Below, one piece after another: positions 45,401 to 54,932 of a stretch of 64,000 nt of DNA (the first letter of the stretch is position 1; each line of letters starts with the position of its first letter). The notes under the pieces were generated by a model, which saw only the letters and a list, made by a program, of their open reading frames with translations, did not search any database and was not told the origin of the DNA. The translations under genes were made by a program, and so were the position numbers. The stretch covers positions 217,023,837-217,087,836 of the forward strand of contig NC_061514.1 of the NCBI RefSeq assembly GCF_022539505.1, in the 5' to 3' direction. Origin of the DNA: Lolium rigidum (taxonomy: Eukaryota > Streptophyta > Magnoliopsida > Poales > Poaceae).

Positions 45401-46147
45401 GCACATAACAATTTTGCCCCAAATTTTGCCGCCGATACTTGCCTTTTGGTTGTTCCATTTGTTTGGGACAATTCTACACCACACATTTTTGACACCTTAC
45501 AAATCTTACATGCACAAATTTTTGCCATACCACATTTTGGATACATCGATACTCTTTTGGTTCCCAATTTTGCGAAATGCCTCTTTGAGAAACGACTTGA
45601 TGCTTCGTATTTGATTGAGAGCCTCTTGTTCGCCGATCACAAAATTGGCATCCACAAGCTTTCCCTTTGCAAGTTGTTTTTCTCCAACTTCTTCTTCGAC
45701 CGCGACTTTGTCCCTCCACCACGACATGAGAGACCCATCATGGACTACAACAAGGACGCCCGCACCACGACGAGCATCCATAAGGGTACAAGGGCAACTA
45801 TACAAGTCCTTCCACAAGCTACAAGGATCAACGTCTACCTCATCGGTGAGGAGGAGCAAGAGTCGAGGACGACTCTTCCCCAAGGGGGGGGAGATGATGC
45901 AGCCCCGCCTATCGTCGACGCTACACCATGGCCAAGGAGTCCCCCAAGTGGACCAACAACACAAAACCCCGCCATATATGTCAAGGTGAACCCTTTCCTC
46001 TCTATGGTCGACCTCAACACCAACGTGAATGGTATGCTACCTCATGCCTATCATCATTGTGTCTATAGGTGCCGACATCGACAAGAACCAAGAGAGAAGG
46101 AACTCCCATGGTGCAAGGAAGAGGAGAAGAAGAAGGAAAGAAGATAA
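42464..46147 (+). CDS. C2b 1227-aa family C protein: gag-like part plus relic pol
   Basis: An uninterrupted ORF from ATG 42464. Residues 1-130 are very acidic, with an 18-residue tandem repeat (ISDIEELDNDHGSPS) at about 43-78. Residues 140-330 are rich in His, Arg and Ser. Two gag-type CCHC zinc knuckles follow: C347-C350-H355-C360 and C365-C368-H373-C378. Residues 420-870 are the family C middle domain with CxxC pairs and MMDDVFLY. Residues about 880-1010 align by eye with RT palm and thumb: LLQPILKHLVGTMIVVCLDV, where CLDV (904-907) replaces YFDD, then ILSQARSFHLFAIAHNNF, VPFVWDN and the start of an RNase H connection. The end GEEEQESRTT resembles the integrase tail of G1, and the frame runs 84 codons into the LTR. 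Polymerase activity is not expected; nucleic-acid binding through the knuckles is likely. Confidence 0.8.
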   Translation: MDSEDEDTEEYMEHFEEDTSSSTADVEEHVEPYSDYDSQSITDISDIEELDNDHGSPSITDISDIEELDNDHGSPSIIDMDDMVEHHLEDDLAELYIDNGSSSMDDMVEQRHVYDIDNVTEPLLDSTMSNVGAPSYPYLANGATYEDGGPPRGHHHMDRQERPHHERHRHTSPSSIRRHHESAYAHDHLRRVHHMEHQERPQHDRHRHSSPRSTRRHKHYAKSHEPSSSRHGKDRRRLTPSHNSRRPLPPHGLHRHTSPHEPRRHKPLHERHRPTSSTDLRRHSSRHGDEARRREPRHEGDKHHDRVHTTPRMASAHRAYLPHKATSTSCATTTIASTSSRAYGLRCYKCKQQGHPPRECPNLLCEVCKAKGHVAWQCTTPSAKTLYFDKLQAQAPKMPIAATLQDEELQGHRKEDVDPSLALLITTAPPLEDDLGGDGVEHGEHGILPSPTEAHGVEMVEHGIFPSTKEAHGDEKGEPTPLCFIDELVPIPCENESHLAHLSESDSELSDFHPICEFECFHLENMSDTQSELREVDDRSMEDIAFANTLTSPSFVSSYVALGSTEDEFPIMEKMYMVHEDDDIPPCLLQDGHVDHMDPPTSTTPTSNESASKGNNIGVDDAMIPLVDMMTYECMHDLDDPFATSHATFTFPCDALLDNIVDHVDLIACDTMTMPCYESFTFSPLACHNDHVCVVTPLMNTSSFHRVVHNDDNMFRMLCPKCLHHSMILASKIVNNCSFLCLVCKNAYFIVHDMAPIAFSPFDDHELPHAKNAPSCHMHHRHAFHTTLIDTNGDVHKTWNIMMDDVFLYHAHTLFVFSIVCIGTRTTTSTATEHELTKRAIESYPIKDPNHGNHTKGYVPTSLRPRVFPTCLVEFPVWPKASSPLWPLLQPILKHLVGTMIVVCLDVIIIHPENLKDHVIHVRDTLCILCHMSHKKLFFIGFLLLSLAIEMDSLTLEDTHTWLTPTILSQARSFHLFAIAHNNFAPNFAADTCLLVVPFVWDNSTPHIFDTLQILHAQIFAIPHFGYIDTLLVPNFAKCLFEKRLDASYLIESLLFADHKIGIHKLSLCKLFFSNFFFDRDFVPPPRHERPIMDYNKDARTTTSIHKGTRATIQVLPQATRINVYLIGEEEQESRTTLPQGGGDDAAPPIVDATPWPRSPPSGPTTQNPAIYVKVNPFLSMVDLNTNVNGMLPHAYHHCVYRCRHRQEPREKELPWCKEEEKKKERR

Positions 46148-46926
46148 GAAGGAAGAGGAAGAAGAGGCGGGAGGAAGAGGCCCAGCCTGGCCGGTCCAGG
46201 ACCCGGTCAGACCGGACCCACAACCGGGCCGTCCGGTCCCAAGCCCGGTCAACCGGGCGCCCAACCGGGCGCAGCTCCCTCGTGCCGGGCGAAGACCGGA
46301 AACCTCGCGGTTCCCGGTTTCCGACCGGTCGGCCGGACCCTTGACCGGACAGCCCGGTCACGAGCCCGGTCGGATCGGACCCTTGACCGGACAGCCCGGT
46401 CACGGGCCCGGTCGGACCGGACCCCAAACCGGATCTGACGGGAATGACCCACCAAACTGCCTTAACTTATCCATTCGCGTACCTGTTCGCCCTTGCTGGC
46501 CTTGTATGCCTATATATAGACCCAAGGCACCCCCCTTACCTCTTTAGACAAGATTTAGGCTTAGACATGGATTTGAGCTTTGTCTCCCTAGGGTTTCATC
46601 CCCTTTGTATCAAGGCTACCCTTGTTGGATGATTGGATTTGTGAGTGTGAGATTCTAGTGCTACCCACTCTCTCTCCCACTCCTTGATTCATCTCCCTCA
46701 CCGATCTCTCACTCCGGGATTCTACTTCGCGTCTCTCCCGGGTTGATTCTATTGGCGTGGTCCATCGAGCCACGAGGGTAAGTATCGATTGTATCGGGTT
46801 GGTGTGCGTGCGTGAGTTCTTCGTGTTCTTCGTGTTCATCGTGTTCTTCGCGTTCTCCCTCTCTTCCTCCTTGGATTTCGGGTCAACCGCAAGATCGGGC
46901 CACAAACGGGGTCTTAGACCTCATCA
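45895..46926 (+). repeat. C2b 3' LTR (1032 bp)
   Basis: Pairs with 39885-40914. It starts right after the PPT, and the last 84 codons of the ORF lie inside it. The right TSD TTATC is at 46927. Confidence 0.94.
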
Positions 46927-47022
46927 TTATCCCTCTACCACAACATGGGACAAGCGTCATGGACTACACCGTCGGTGAGGAGGAACAAGAGTCGAGGACG
47001 ACTCTTCCCCAAGGGGGGGAGA

Positions 47023-47948
47023 TGATGTAGCCCCGCCTATCGTCGACACTACACCATGGCCAAGGAGTCCCCCAAGTGGACCAACAAGCGCAACCCCGCC
47101 TATCATCGACGCTACACCATGGCCAAGGAGTCCCCCAAGTGAACCAACAACACAAAACCCCGCCATATATGTAAAGGTGAACTCCTTCCTCTCTATGGTT
47201 GACCTCAACACCAACTCGAATGGTATGCTACCTCATGCCTATCGTCATGGTGTCTATAGGTGCCGACATCGACAAGGACCAAGAGAGAAGGAACTCCCAT
47301 GGTGCAAGGAAGAAGGAAGAAGAAGAAGGAAGAAGAAGAAGGAAAGAAGAGAAGAAGGAAGAGGGAGGAGGAGGCCCAGTCCGGTTGGCGCCCGGTCAAC
47401 CGGACCCACGACCGGACCATCCGGTCCAGGACCCGGTCTGACCGGCCCCAGACCGGATCCGACGGGATTACCCACCAAACTGCCTAAGTTACCCACTTAT
47501 GTACCTTTTTGCCATGTGTCGTCTTGGATGCCTATATATAGACCCAAGACACCCCTTACCTCTTTAGACAAGATTTAGGCTTAGAGATGACTTTGAGCTT
47601 TGTCTCCCTAGGGTTTCATCCCCTTTGTATCCAAGGCAACCCTTGATGGATGTATGGATTTGTGAGTGTGAGATTCTAGTGCTACCCACTCTCTCTCCCA
47701 CTCCTTGATTCATCTCCCTCACCGATCTCTCACTCCGGGATTCTACCCCGCGTCTCTCCCGGGTTGATTCTATTGGCGTGGTCCATCGAGCCACGAGGGT
47801 AAGTATCGATTGTATCGGGTTGGTGTGCGTGCGTGAGTTCCTCGTGTTCTTCGTGTTCATCGTGTTCTTCGCGCTCTCCCTCTCTTCCCTCTTTGGATTT
47901 CGGGTCAACCGCGAGATCGGGCCACAAACGGGGTCTTAGACCTCATCA
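47023..47948 (+). repeat. C2a 3' LTR (926 bp)
   Basis: TGATGTAGCCCCGCC to GGTCTTAGACCTCATCA, preceded by the PPT AAGGGGGGGAGA. An early 61-bp block (CGCCTATCGTCGACACTACACC...) is duplicated at 47095, and the CCGG tract is shorter than in C2b. The right flank CCGGA is the candidate TSD. Confidence 0.9.
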
Positions 47949-48620
47949 CCGGAACTTCCGCCCAGATACCTCCAAGATGCTGTCCAAAGGGAATCCAGCC
48001 GGAAATTCCGCCCAAGACGACCCGAACTTCCGCCCGACCGGAACTTCCACCCCTGAGGCCAGAACTTCCGCATGTACGCGTTTCAGCACTAAAACTGGCA
48101 GATTCAGCATGTAACTTACCCCTTCGTCCCGCCAACTATGAATAGCCTTGTTGGCTCAGATCTGAGATTAGACTTCATGTGAAATTAAACCTGAGCTTTG
48201 CTCTCAACCCTTGTGAGAAACCCTACCATAGATCTTAGATCTTGTACCCACCCGGGCTCCTTATCGAATCCTATTGTATCTCTTTGGTGACTTCTACCAA
48301 TATTGGTCTTTTGCTTGCACTTCTACCTTTGGGTCTTTTGCTTGCACTTCTATCGATTTTGGTCTTTTCACCCTTCAAGATCTATAGGATTTCGATTCGT
48401 CGATCTTTTTGCGGGACTTCTACCGAAAGGTCTTTTCCTGCAACTTCTATCGAGTTGGTGGTTCGGGTCAACGAGGACAAACCGATTTGTGTGTGTGTGA
48501 GAGTTTGTATCCCACGATTCCCCTCCGCGTTCTTCGTGTTCATCGCGTTCTTCCACCTCCCCCACGAATTCCACCCAAATCCGTGAAGATCGGGCACACC
48601 CTTGGGCTTAGCCCTTATCA
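47949..48620 (+). repeat. C3 5' LTR, 3' part
   Basis: It ends GGGCTTAGCCCTTATCA. It carries CCGGAACTTCCGCCC-type repeats (47949-48065) and a tandem TTGGTCTTTTGCTTGCACTTCTA-like repeat (about 48303-48370). A degenerate PBS (TATGATATCAAGAGC) follows. Confidence 0.8.
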
Positions 48621-49671
48621 TATGATATCAAGAGCTCCTTGGTTGCCACGGATTTGACCCCCACACCCCCAAAAAAAATTTTGAGAAAATTTTCGAAAAT
48701 CCCAAAAAATAGCCTCAAATTGGCCTTGGTTGGATCTCGCGATTTGTTGAGTTTTTGGTGGTTTTGCTCCAATAGAAACTTGTCTTTGGTGTTGATATAC
48801 AATTCCTCCACCTTCCCACAGCTTTTAGTGCCAAATCGACGAACAGCCCGCAGATCTGATTGCGACCGGAAGTTCCGCCCGGCAGGACCGGAAGTTCCGC
48901 CCGGGACCGGAAGTTCCGCCCCCAGTGACCGGAAGTTCCGGCCAGCCGAAATTTTGACAGCAACCTTCGTTTTTCATTTTGGCACTAACCCCTTGTGTTT
49001 GGACTTCGGTTTGCGTGCCATTTCAGCTACCACAAAGCTTCCGCAACATCGACAACGACGACGGCACCCCGAGGATCCAAGCGGTTCATTTGACACGTCC
49101 ACCACCATAGCAAGTTCAAGGTCGTCGGCCACCATCATCAAGTGGTATAACTTGCCTCCTAACTTGTAGCCCTAGCCTCTTTTGCGTACCTTTCCCATCG
49201 AGAGTGGCTTTCTACTGTTGCGAAGCATTGCGCAAGCGTCCCGACCGTGAGGGTGTGCGTGTGTTGATCAAAGCTACGAAGCAAGCTCGTGTGAAAAGAT
49301 AAGCAAAAGAAGTGTGACATACTTACATAGATAGTAGTATCCTTGCATAGTGAGAAAAAGAAAGAAAAATACAAAAAGAAAAAGAGTGTGAGTGACACCT
49401 ATACACAAAAGAGTCCAACGTTTATAAGCAAAAGAGAGAAAAGAGAAGAGAGGCGTCTTCCGCAATTCTTGTTGCTTCTCAATTTTGCAACCAAGCCACG
49501 GTCTCTCTTGCGTTAGCGTGACACCGAGCTAGTAGTCTTCGTTAGGACCAATTTTGTTCGTGCTCATTTTCCAAGTCGCGCTAACCCCATTTTGTCCCAC
49601 GTGTGTGTTCCACCTTGTGTATGCCTTTTGTGATCACCGCTTTTGACTTGTCACTTTTGGATCTTACCCAC
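48621..49671 (+). other. C3 leader, non-coding
   Basis: An array of ACCGGAAGTTCCGCCC-type units (48866-48945), then the family C leader block (GGTATAACTTGCCTCC near 49143) with purine runs. It ends at the TSD CCCAC. Confidence 0.8.
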
Positions 49672-51271
49672 TGATGCGTGTAGCTGACACGTCCGTTGGG
49701 AACCCCAAGAGGAAGGTGTGATGCGCACAACGGCAAGTTTTCCTCAGTAAGAAACCAAGGTTTAATCAAACCAGTAGGAGTCAAGAAGCACGTTGAAGGT
49801 TGATGGCGGCGGGATGTAGTGCGGCGCAACACCAGAGATTCCGGCGCCAACGTGGAACCTGCACAACACAACCAAAGTACTTTGCCCCAACGAAACGAGT
49901 GAGGTTGTCAATCTCACCGGCTTGCTGTAACAAAGGGTTAACCGTATTGTGTGGAAGATGATTGTTTGCAAGAAAACAAGTAAAGAACAAGTATTGCAGC
50001 AGATTTGTATTTCGAGTATAAAAGAATGGACCGGGGTCCACAGTTCACTAGAGGTGTCTCTCCCATAAGATAAAAGCATGTTGGGTGAACAAATTACAGT
50101 CGGGCAATTGACAAATAGAGAGGGCATAACAATGCACATACATGTCATGATAAATATAGTGAGATTTAATTGGGCATTACGACAAAGTACATAGACCGCC
50201 ATCCAGCATGCATCTATGCCTAAAAAGTCCACCTTCAGGTTATCATCCGAACCCCTTCCGAGTATTAAGTTGCAAAGCAACAGACAATTGCATTAAGTAT
50301 GGTGCGTAATGTAATCAACAACTACATCCTTAGATATAGCATCAATGTTTTATCCCTAGTGGCAACAAGCACATCCACAACCTTAGAACTTTTCGTCACT
50401 CGTCCCAGATATCAATGGAGGCATGAACCCACTATCGAGCATAAATACTCCCTCTTGGAGTTAAGAGAAAAAACTTGGCCAGAGCCTCTACTAATAATGG
50501 AGAGCATGCAAGATCATAAACAATACATAGGTAATAACTTGATAATTAACATAACATAGTATTCTCTATCCATCGGATCCCGACAAACACAACATATAGC
50601 ATTACAGATAGATGATCTTGATCATGTTAGGCAGCTCACAAGATCCAACAATGAAGCACAATGAGGAGAAGACAACCATCTAGCTACTGCTATGGACCCA
50701 TAGTCCAGGGGTGAACTACTCACTCATCACTCCGGAGGCGACCATGGCGGTGAAGAGTCCTCCGGGAGATGAATCCCTCTCCGGCAGGGTGCCGGAGGAG
50801 ATCTCCAGAATCCCCCGAGATGGGATTGGCGGCGGCGTCTCTGGAAGGTTTTCCGTATCGTGGCTCTCGGTACTGGGGGTTTTGCGACGGAGGCTTTAAG
50901 TAGGCGAAAGGGCAACGCGGGGGGCCACACGAGGGCCCCACACCATAGGTCGGCGCGGCCAGGGCCTGGGCCGCGCCGCCCTAGTGTGGCGGCGCCTCGT
51001 GGCCCCACTTCGACCCCTCTTCGGTCTTCCGGAAGCTTCGTGGCAAAATAGGACCCCGGGCGTTGATTTCGTCCAATTCCGAGAATATTTCGTTACTAGG
51101 ATTTCGAAACCAAAAACAGCAGAAAACAGACAATCGGCTCTTCGGCATCTTGTTAATAGGTTAGTTCCGGAAAATGCACGAATATGACATAAAGTGTGCA
51201 TAAAACATGTAGATATCATCAATAATGTGGCATGGAACATAAGAAATTATCGATACGTCGGAGACGTATCA
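49672..51271 (-). repeat. S2 left LTR (3' LTR, 1600 bp)
   Basis: On the minus strand TGATACGTCTCC at 51271 to CTACACGCATCA at 49672. A TATA-like CTACTTAAAG is near 50895. It is a whole copy. Confidence 0.92.
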
Positions 51272-53859
51272 GCATCCCCAAGCTTAGTTCTGCTCGTCCC
51301 GAGCAGGTAAAACGATAACAAAGATAATTTCTGAAGTGACATGCCATCATAACCTTAATCATACTATTTGTAAACATATGTAATGAATGCAGCGATCAAA
51401 ACAATGGTAATGACATGAGTAAACAAGTGAATCATAAAGCAAAGACTTTTCATGAATAGTACTTCAAGACAAGCATCAATAAGTCTTGCATAAGAGTTAA
51501 CTCATAAAGCAATAAATCAAAGTAAAGGTATTGAAGCAACACAAAGGAAGATTAAGTTTCAGCGGTTGCTTTCAACTTGTAACATGTATATCTCATGGAT
51601 AATTGTCAACATAGAGTAATATAACAAGTGCAATATGCAAGTATGTAGGAATCAATGCACAGTTCACACAAGTGTTTGCTTCTTGAGGTGGAGAGAGATA
51701 GGTGAACTGACTCAACATAAAAGTAAAACAGAATGGTCCTTCAAAGAGGAAAGCATCGATTGCTATATTTGTGCTAGAGCTTTTATTTTGAAAACATGAA
51801 ACAATTTTGTCAACGGTAGTAATAAAGCATATGAGTTATGTAAATTATATCTTACAAGTTGCAAGCCTCATGCATAGTATACTAATAGTGCCCGCACCTT
51901 GTCCTAATTAGCTTGGACTACCGGATCATCGCAATACACATGTTTTAACCAAGTGTCACAATGGGGTACCTCCATGCCGCCCGTACAAAGGTCTAAGGAG
52001 AAAGCTCGCATTTTGGATTTCTCGCTTTTGATTATTCTCAACTTAGACATCCATACCGGGACAACATGGACAACGAGATAATGGACTCCTCTTTAATGCA
52101 TAAGCATGTGGCAACAATTATTATTCTCATATGAGATTGAGGATATATGTCCAAAACTGAAACTTCCACCATGAATCATGGCTTTAGTTAGCGGCCCAAT
52201 GTTCTTCTCTAACAATATGCATGCTCCAACCATAAAGGTGGTAGATCTCTCTTACTTCGGACAAGACGGACATGCATAGCAACTCACATGATGTTCAACA
52301 AAGGGTAGTTGATGGCGTCCCCGTAAACATGGTTATCGCACAACAAGCAACTTAATAAGAGATAAAGTGCATAAGTACATATTCAATACCACAATAGTTT
52401 TTAAGCTATTTGTCCCATGAGCTATATATTGCAAAGGCGAATGATGGAATTTTAAAGGTAGCACTCAAGCAATTTACTTTGGAATGGCGGATAAATACCA
52501 TGTAGTAGGTAGGTATGGTGGACACAAATGGCATAGTGGTTGGCTCAAGGATTTTGGATGCATGAGAAGTATTCCCTCTCGATACATGGTTTAGGCTAGC
52601 AAGGTTATTTGAAACAAACACAAGGATGAACGGTGCAGCAAAACTCACATAAAAGACATATTGTAAACATTATAAAACTCTACACCGTCTTCCTTGTTGT
52701 TCAAAACTCAATACTAGATATTATCTAGACTTTAGAGAAACCAAATATGCAAACCAAATTAGCAAGCTCTAAGTGTTTCTTCATTAATGGGTGCAAAGTA
52801 TATGATGCAAGAGCTTAAACATGAGCACAACAATTACCAAGTATCAAATTATCCAAGACATTTTAAAATTACTACATGTAGCATTTTCCAATTCCAACCA
52901 TATAACAATTTAACGAAGAAGAAACTTCGCCATGAATACTATGAGTAAAGCCTAAGGACATACTTGTCCATATGCTTCAGCGGAGCGTGTCTCTCTCCCA
53001 TACAGTGAATGCTAGGATGCATTTTATTCAAACAAAACAAAAACAAAAACAAACCGACGCTCCAAGCAAAGCACATAAGATGTGGCCGAATAAAAATATA
53101 GTTTCAGGGGAGGAACCTGATAATGTTGTCGATGAAGAAGGGGATGCCTTGGGCATCCCCAAGCTTAGACGCTTGAGTCTTCTGAGAATATGCAGGGGTG
53201 AACCACCGGGGCATCCCCAAGCTTAGAGCTTTCACTCTCCTTGATCATATTGTATCATACTCCTCTCTTGATCCTTGAAAACTTCCTCCACACCAAACTC
53301 GAAACAACTCATTAGAGGGTTAGTGCATAATAAAAATTAACATGTTCATAGGTGACATAATCATTCTTAACACTTCTGGACATTGCATAAAGCTACTGGA
53401 CATTAATGGATCAAAGAAATTCATCCAACATAGCAAAAGAGGCAATGCGAAATAAAAGGCAGAATCTGTCAAAACAGAACAGTCCGTAAAGATGGATTTT
53501 ATCGAGGCACCAGACTTGCTCAAATGAAAATGCCCAAATTGAATGAAAGTTGCGTACATATCTGAGGATCACTCACGTAAATTGGCTTAATTTTCTGAGT
53601 TATCTACAAAGAATTAGACTCAGATTCGTGACAGCAAAGAAATCTGTTTCTGCGCAGTAATCCAAATCTAGTATTTACTTTACTATCAAAGACTTTACTT
53701 GGCACAACAAAACATAAAACTAAGATAAGGAGAGGTTGCTACGGTCGTAAACAACTTCCAAGACTCAAATATAAAACAAAATTACTGTAGTAAAAACATG
53801 GGTTGTCTCCCATAAGCGCTTTTCTTTAACGCCTTTCAGCTAGGCGCAGAAAGTGTATA
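51272..53859 (-). other. S2 first interior, 3' non-coding part
   Basis: The terminal PPT (minus strand AAGCTTGGGGATGC) is next to the LTR; extra copies are at 53153 and 53211. No coding segment over about 2.6 kb. Confidence 0.8.
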
Positions 53860-54726
53860 TCAAGTATTATCGAGAGATGAAGCATCGACATTACCTTGGG
53901 CTTTACCCTTACCTTTCTTGTCCTTTTTCTTACTCTTTGGCTTAGGGAATATATGGCTACCCCCGGGTGTAGAGGTGAATTTTAGGGTGCCTTCTCTCAC
54001 ATCTATGACTGCTCCCAATAGTTTCAGCAGGGATCTTCCGAGTGTGATGTGTCCTGCGCATTCAATGACAAGATAATCAATGGATATTGTTCTCCCAAGA
54101 ATGGTTGTATGCACACCCGCAGCTATTCCTTTAGGAATTATAACAGAGTTATCAATAAGAGTTATTCCTTCTCCCCCTTCAGCGAATTCCCAAAGTTTCA
54201 AAGATTTATGAATACTCTTAGGCATTAAGCAAAATTCAGTCATAATATCACAATTAGCATGAAGAGTTTGGTCACCTATGACAATTTTAATAGTAGGATC
54301 CCACGATGAAGGTTCAGAGTTCACTAAAACTTGATCAAGACGGTTATGAATATATCCATAATTTTCATTTAAGCGAGATGCACTTGTCTCAAGAGTGTTT
54401 AATCTATTAAAAATGCTAATAAGGGCTGAATCAAAGTTATTAGCTGAATCATGTGATGCAACCAACTTCTTTATGGCATTAAAAGCTTGATCCCCATTAC
54501 AATGAAGGAAATCTCCTCCCACTAGAGCATCCAAGGCATATCTATAGCGAATCATAAGACCAAAATAAAAATTACTAAGGAGCAAACTTAGAGTCATTTG
54601 AGGTTCAGTTTTACGATAAGAAGTAAAAATCCTGGACCAAGCATCTTTAAAACTTTCCTCATCCCCTTGTTTAAAAGTAAAAACTAATTCCTCGAGTGAA
54701 GAAGTAACAGGTACAGAGCTAGACAT
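53860..54726 (-). CDS. Family S gag-protease-like ORF with altered active site
   Basis: An intact 288-aa ORF, ATG at 54726 (MSSSVPVTSSLEELVF), the first ATG after the PBS and leader. Residues 1-100 look like a short gag helix bundle (FKDAWSRIFTSYRK, LSLLLSNFYFGL). Residues about 135-255 have the layout of a retropepsin: TIKIVIGDQTLHANCDIMTEF, LMPKSIHKSL, then DYLVIECAGHITLGRSLLKL and GAVIDVREGTLKF. The active site, CDIGAS in the Athila protease of this window, is CDIMTE here, so the D-x-G motif is lost. The C-terminus is Lys-rich (KPKSKKKDKKGKGK), possibly RNA-binding. No RT or integrase exists in this 6.9-kb unit. Probably a structural protein of a non-autonomous element; the enzymes would have to come from a relative. 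Confidence 0.7.
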   Translation of the reverse strand: MSSSVPVTSSLEELVFTFKQGDEESFKDAWSRIFTSYRKTEPQMTLSLLLSNFYFGLMIRYRYALDALVGGDFLHCNGDQAFNAIKKLVASHDSANNFDSALISIFNRLNTLETSASRLNENYGYIHNRLDQVLVNSEPSSWDPTIKIVIGDQTLHANCDIMTEFCLMPKSIHKSLKLWEFAEGGEGITLIDNSVIIPKGIAAGVHTTILGRTISIDYLVIECAGHITLGRSLLKLLGAVIDVREGTLKFTSTPGGSHIFPKPKSKKKDKKGKGKAQGNVDASSLDNT

Positions 54727-54932
54727 GATAACGAAAGTAAACTAAATGCAAGTAACTAATTTTTTTGTGTTTTTGATATAGAGTGCAAGACAGTAAATAA
54801 AGTAAAGCTAGCAACTAATATTTTTGTGTTTTGATATAATGCAGCAAACAAAGTAATAAATAAAATAAAGCAAGACAAAAACAAAGTAAAGAGATTGGGA
54901 AGTGGAGACTCCCCTTGCAGCGTGTTTTGATC

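Larger units (their letters stand above)
39885..46926 (+). mobile_element. C2b: complete 7.04-kb family C element
   Basis: Direct LTRs of 1030 and 1032 bp are flanked by the TSD TTATC (39880-39884 and 46927-46931). A PBS follows the 5' LTR, the leader is about 1.55 kb, one 1227-codon ORF follows, then the PPT AAGGGGGGGGAGA and the 3' LTR. By eye the LTRs differ at 14 positions, all transitions, plus two indels (about 1.4 percent). All cis signals are present, so a relative could mobilise it. Confidence 0.94.
37946..47948 (+). mobile_element. C2a: family C element, interrupted by C2b
   Basis: The ORF 3' part (37968-39884), C2b in the middle, then the ORF end (46932-47022), PPT and 3' LTR (47023-47948). 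Continuity across C2b is shown by TTATC on both sides and by the sequence after 46931 (CCCTCTACCACAACATGGGA) matching the C2b homologue at 45711. The 5' end is in the gap. It lies in the C3 LTR. Confidence 0.88.
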
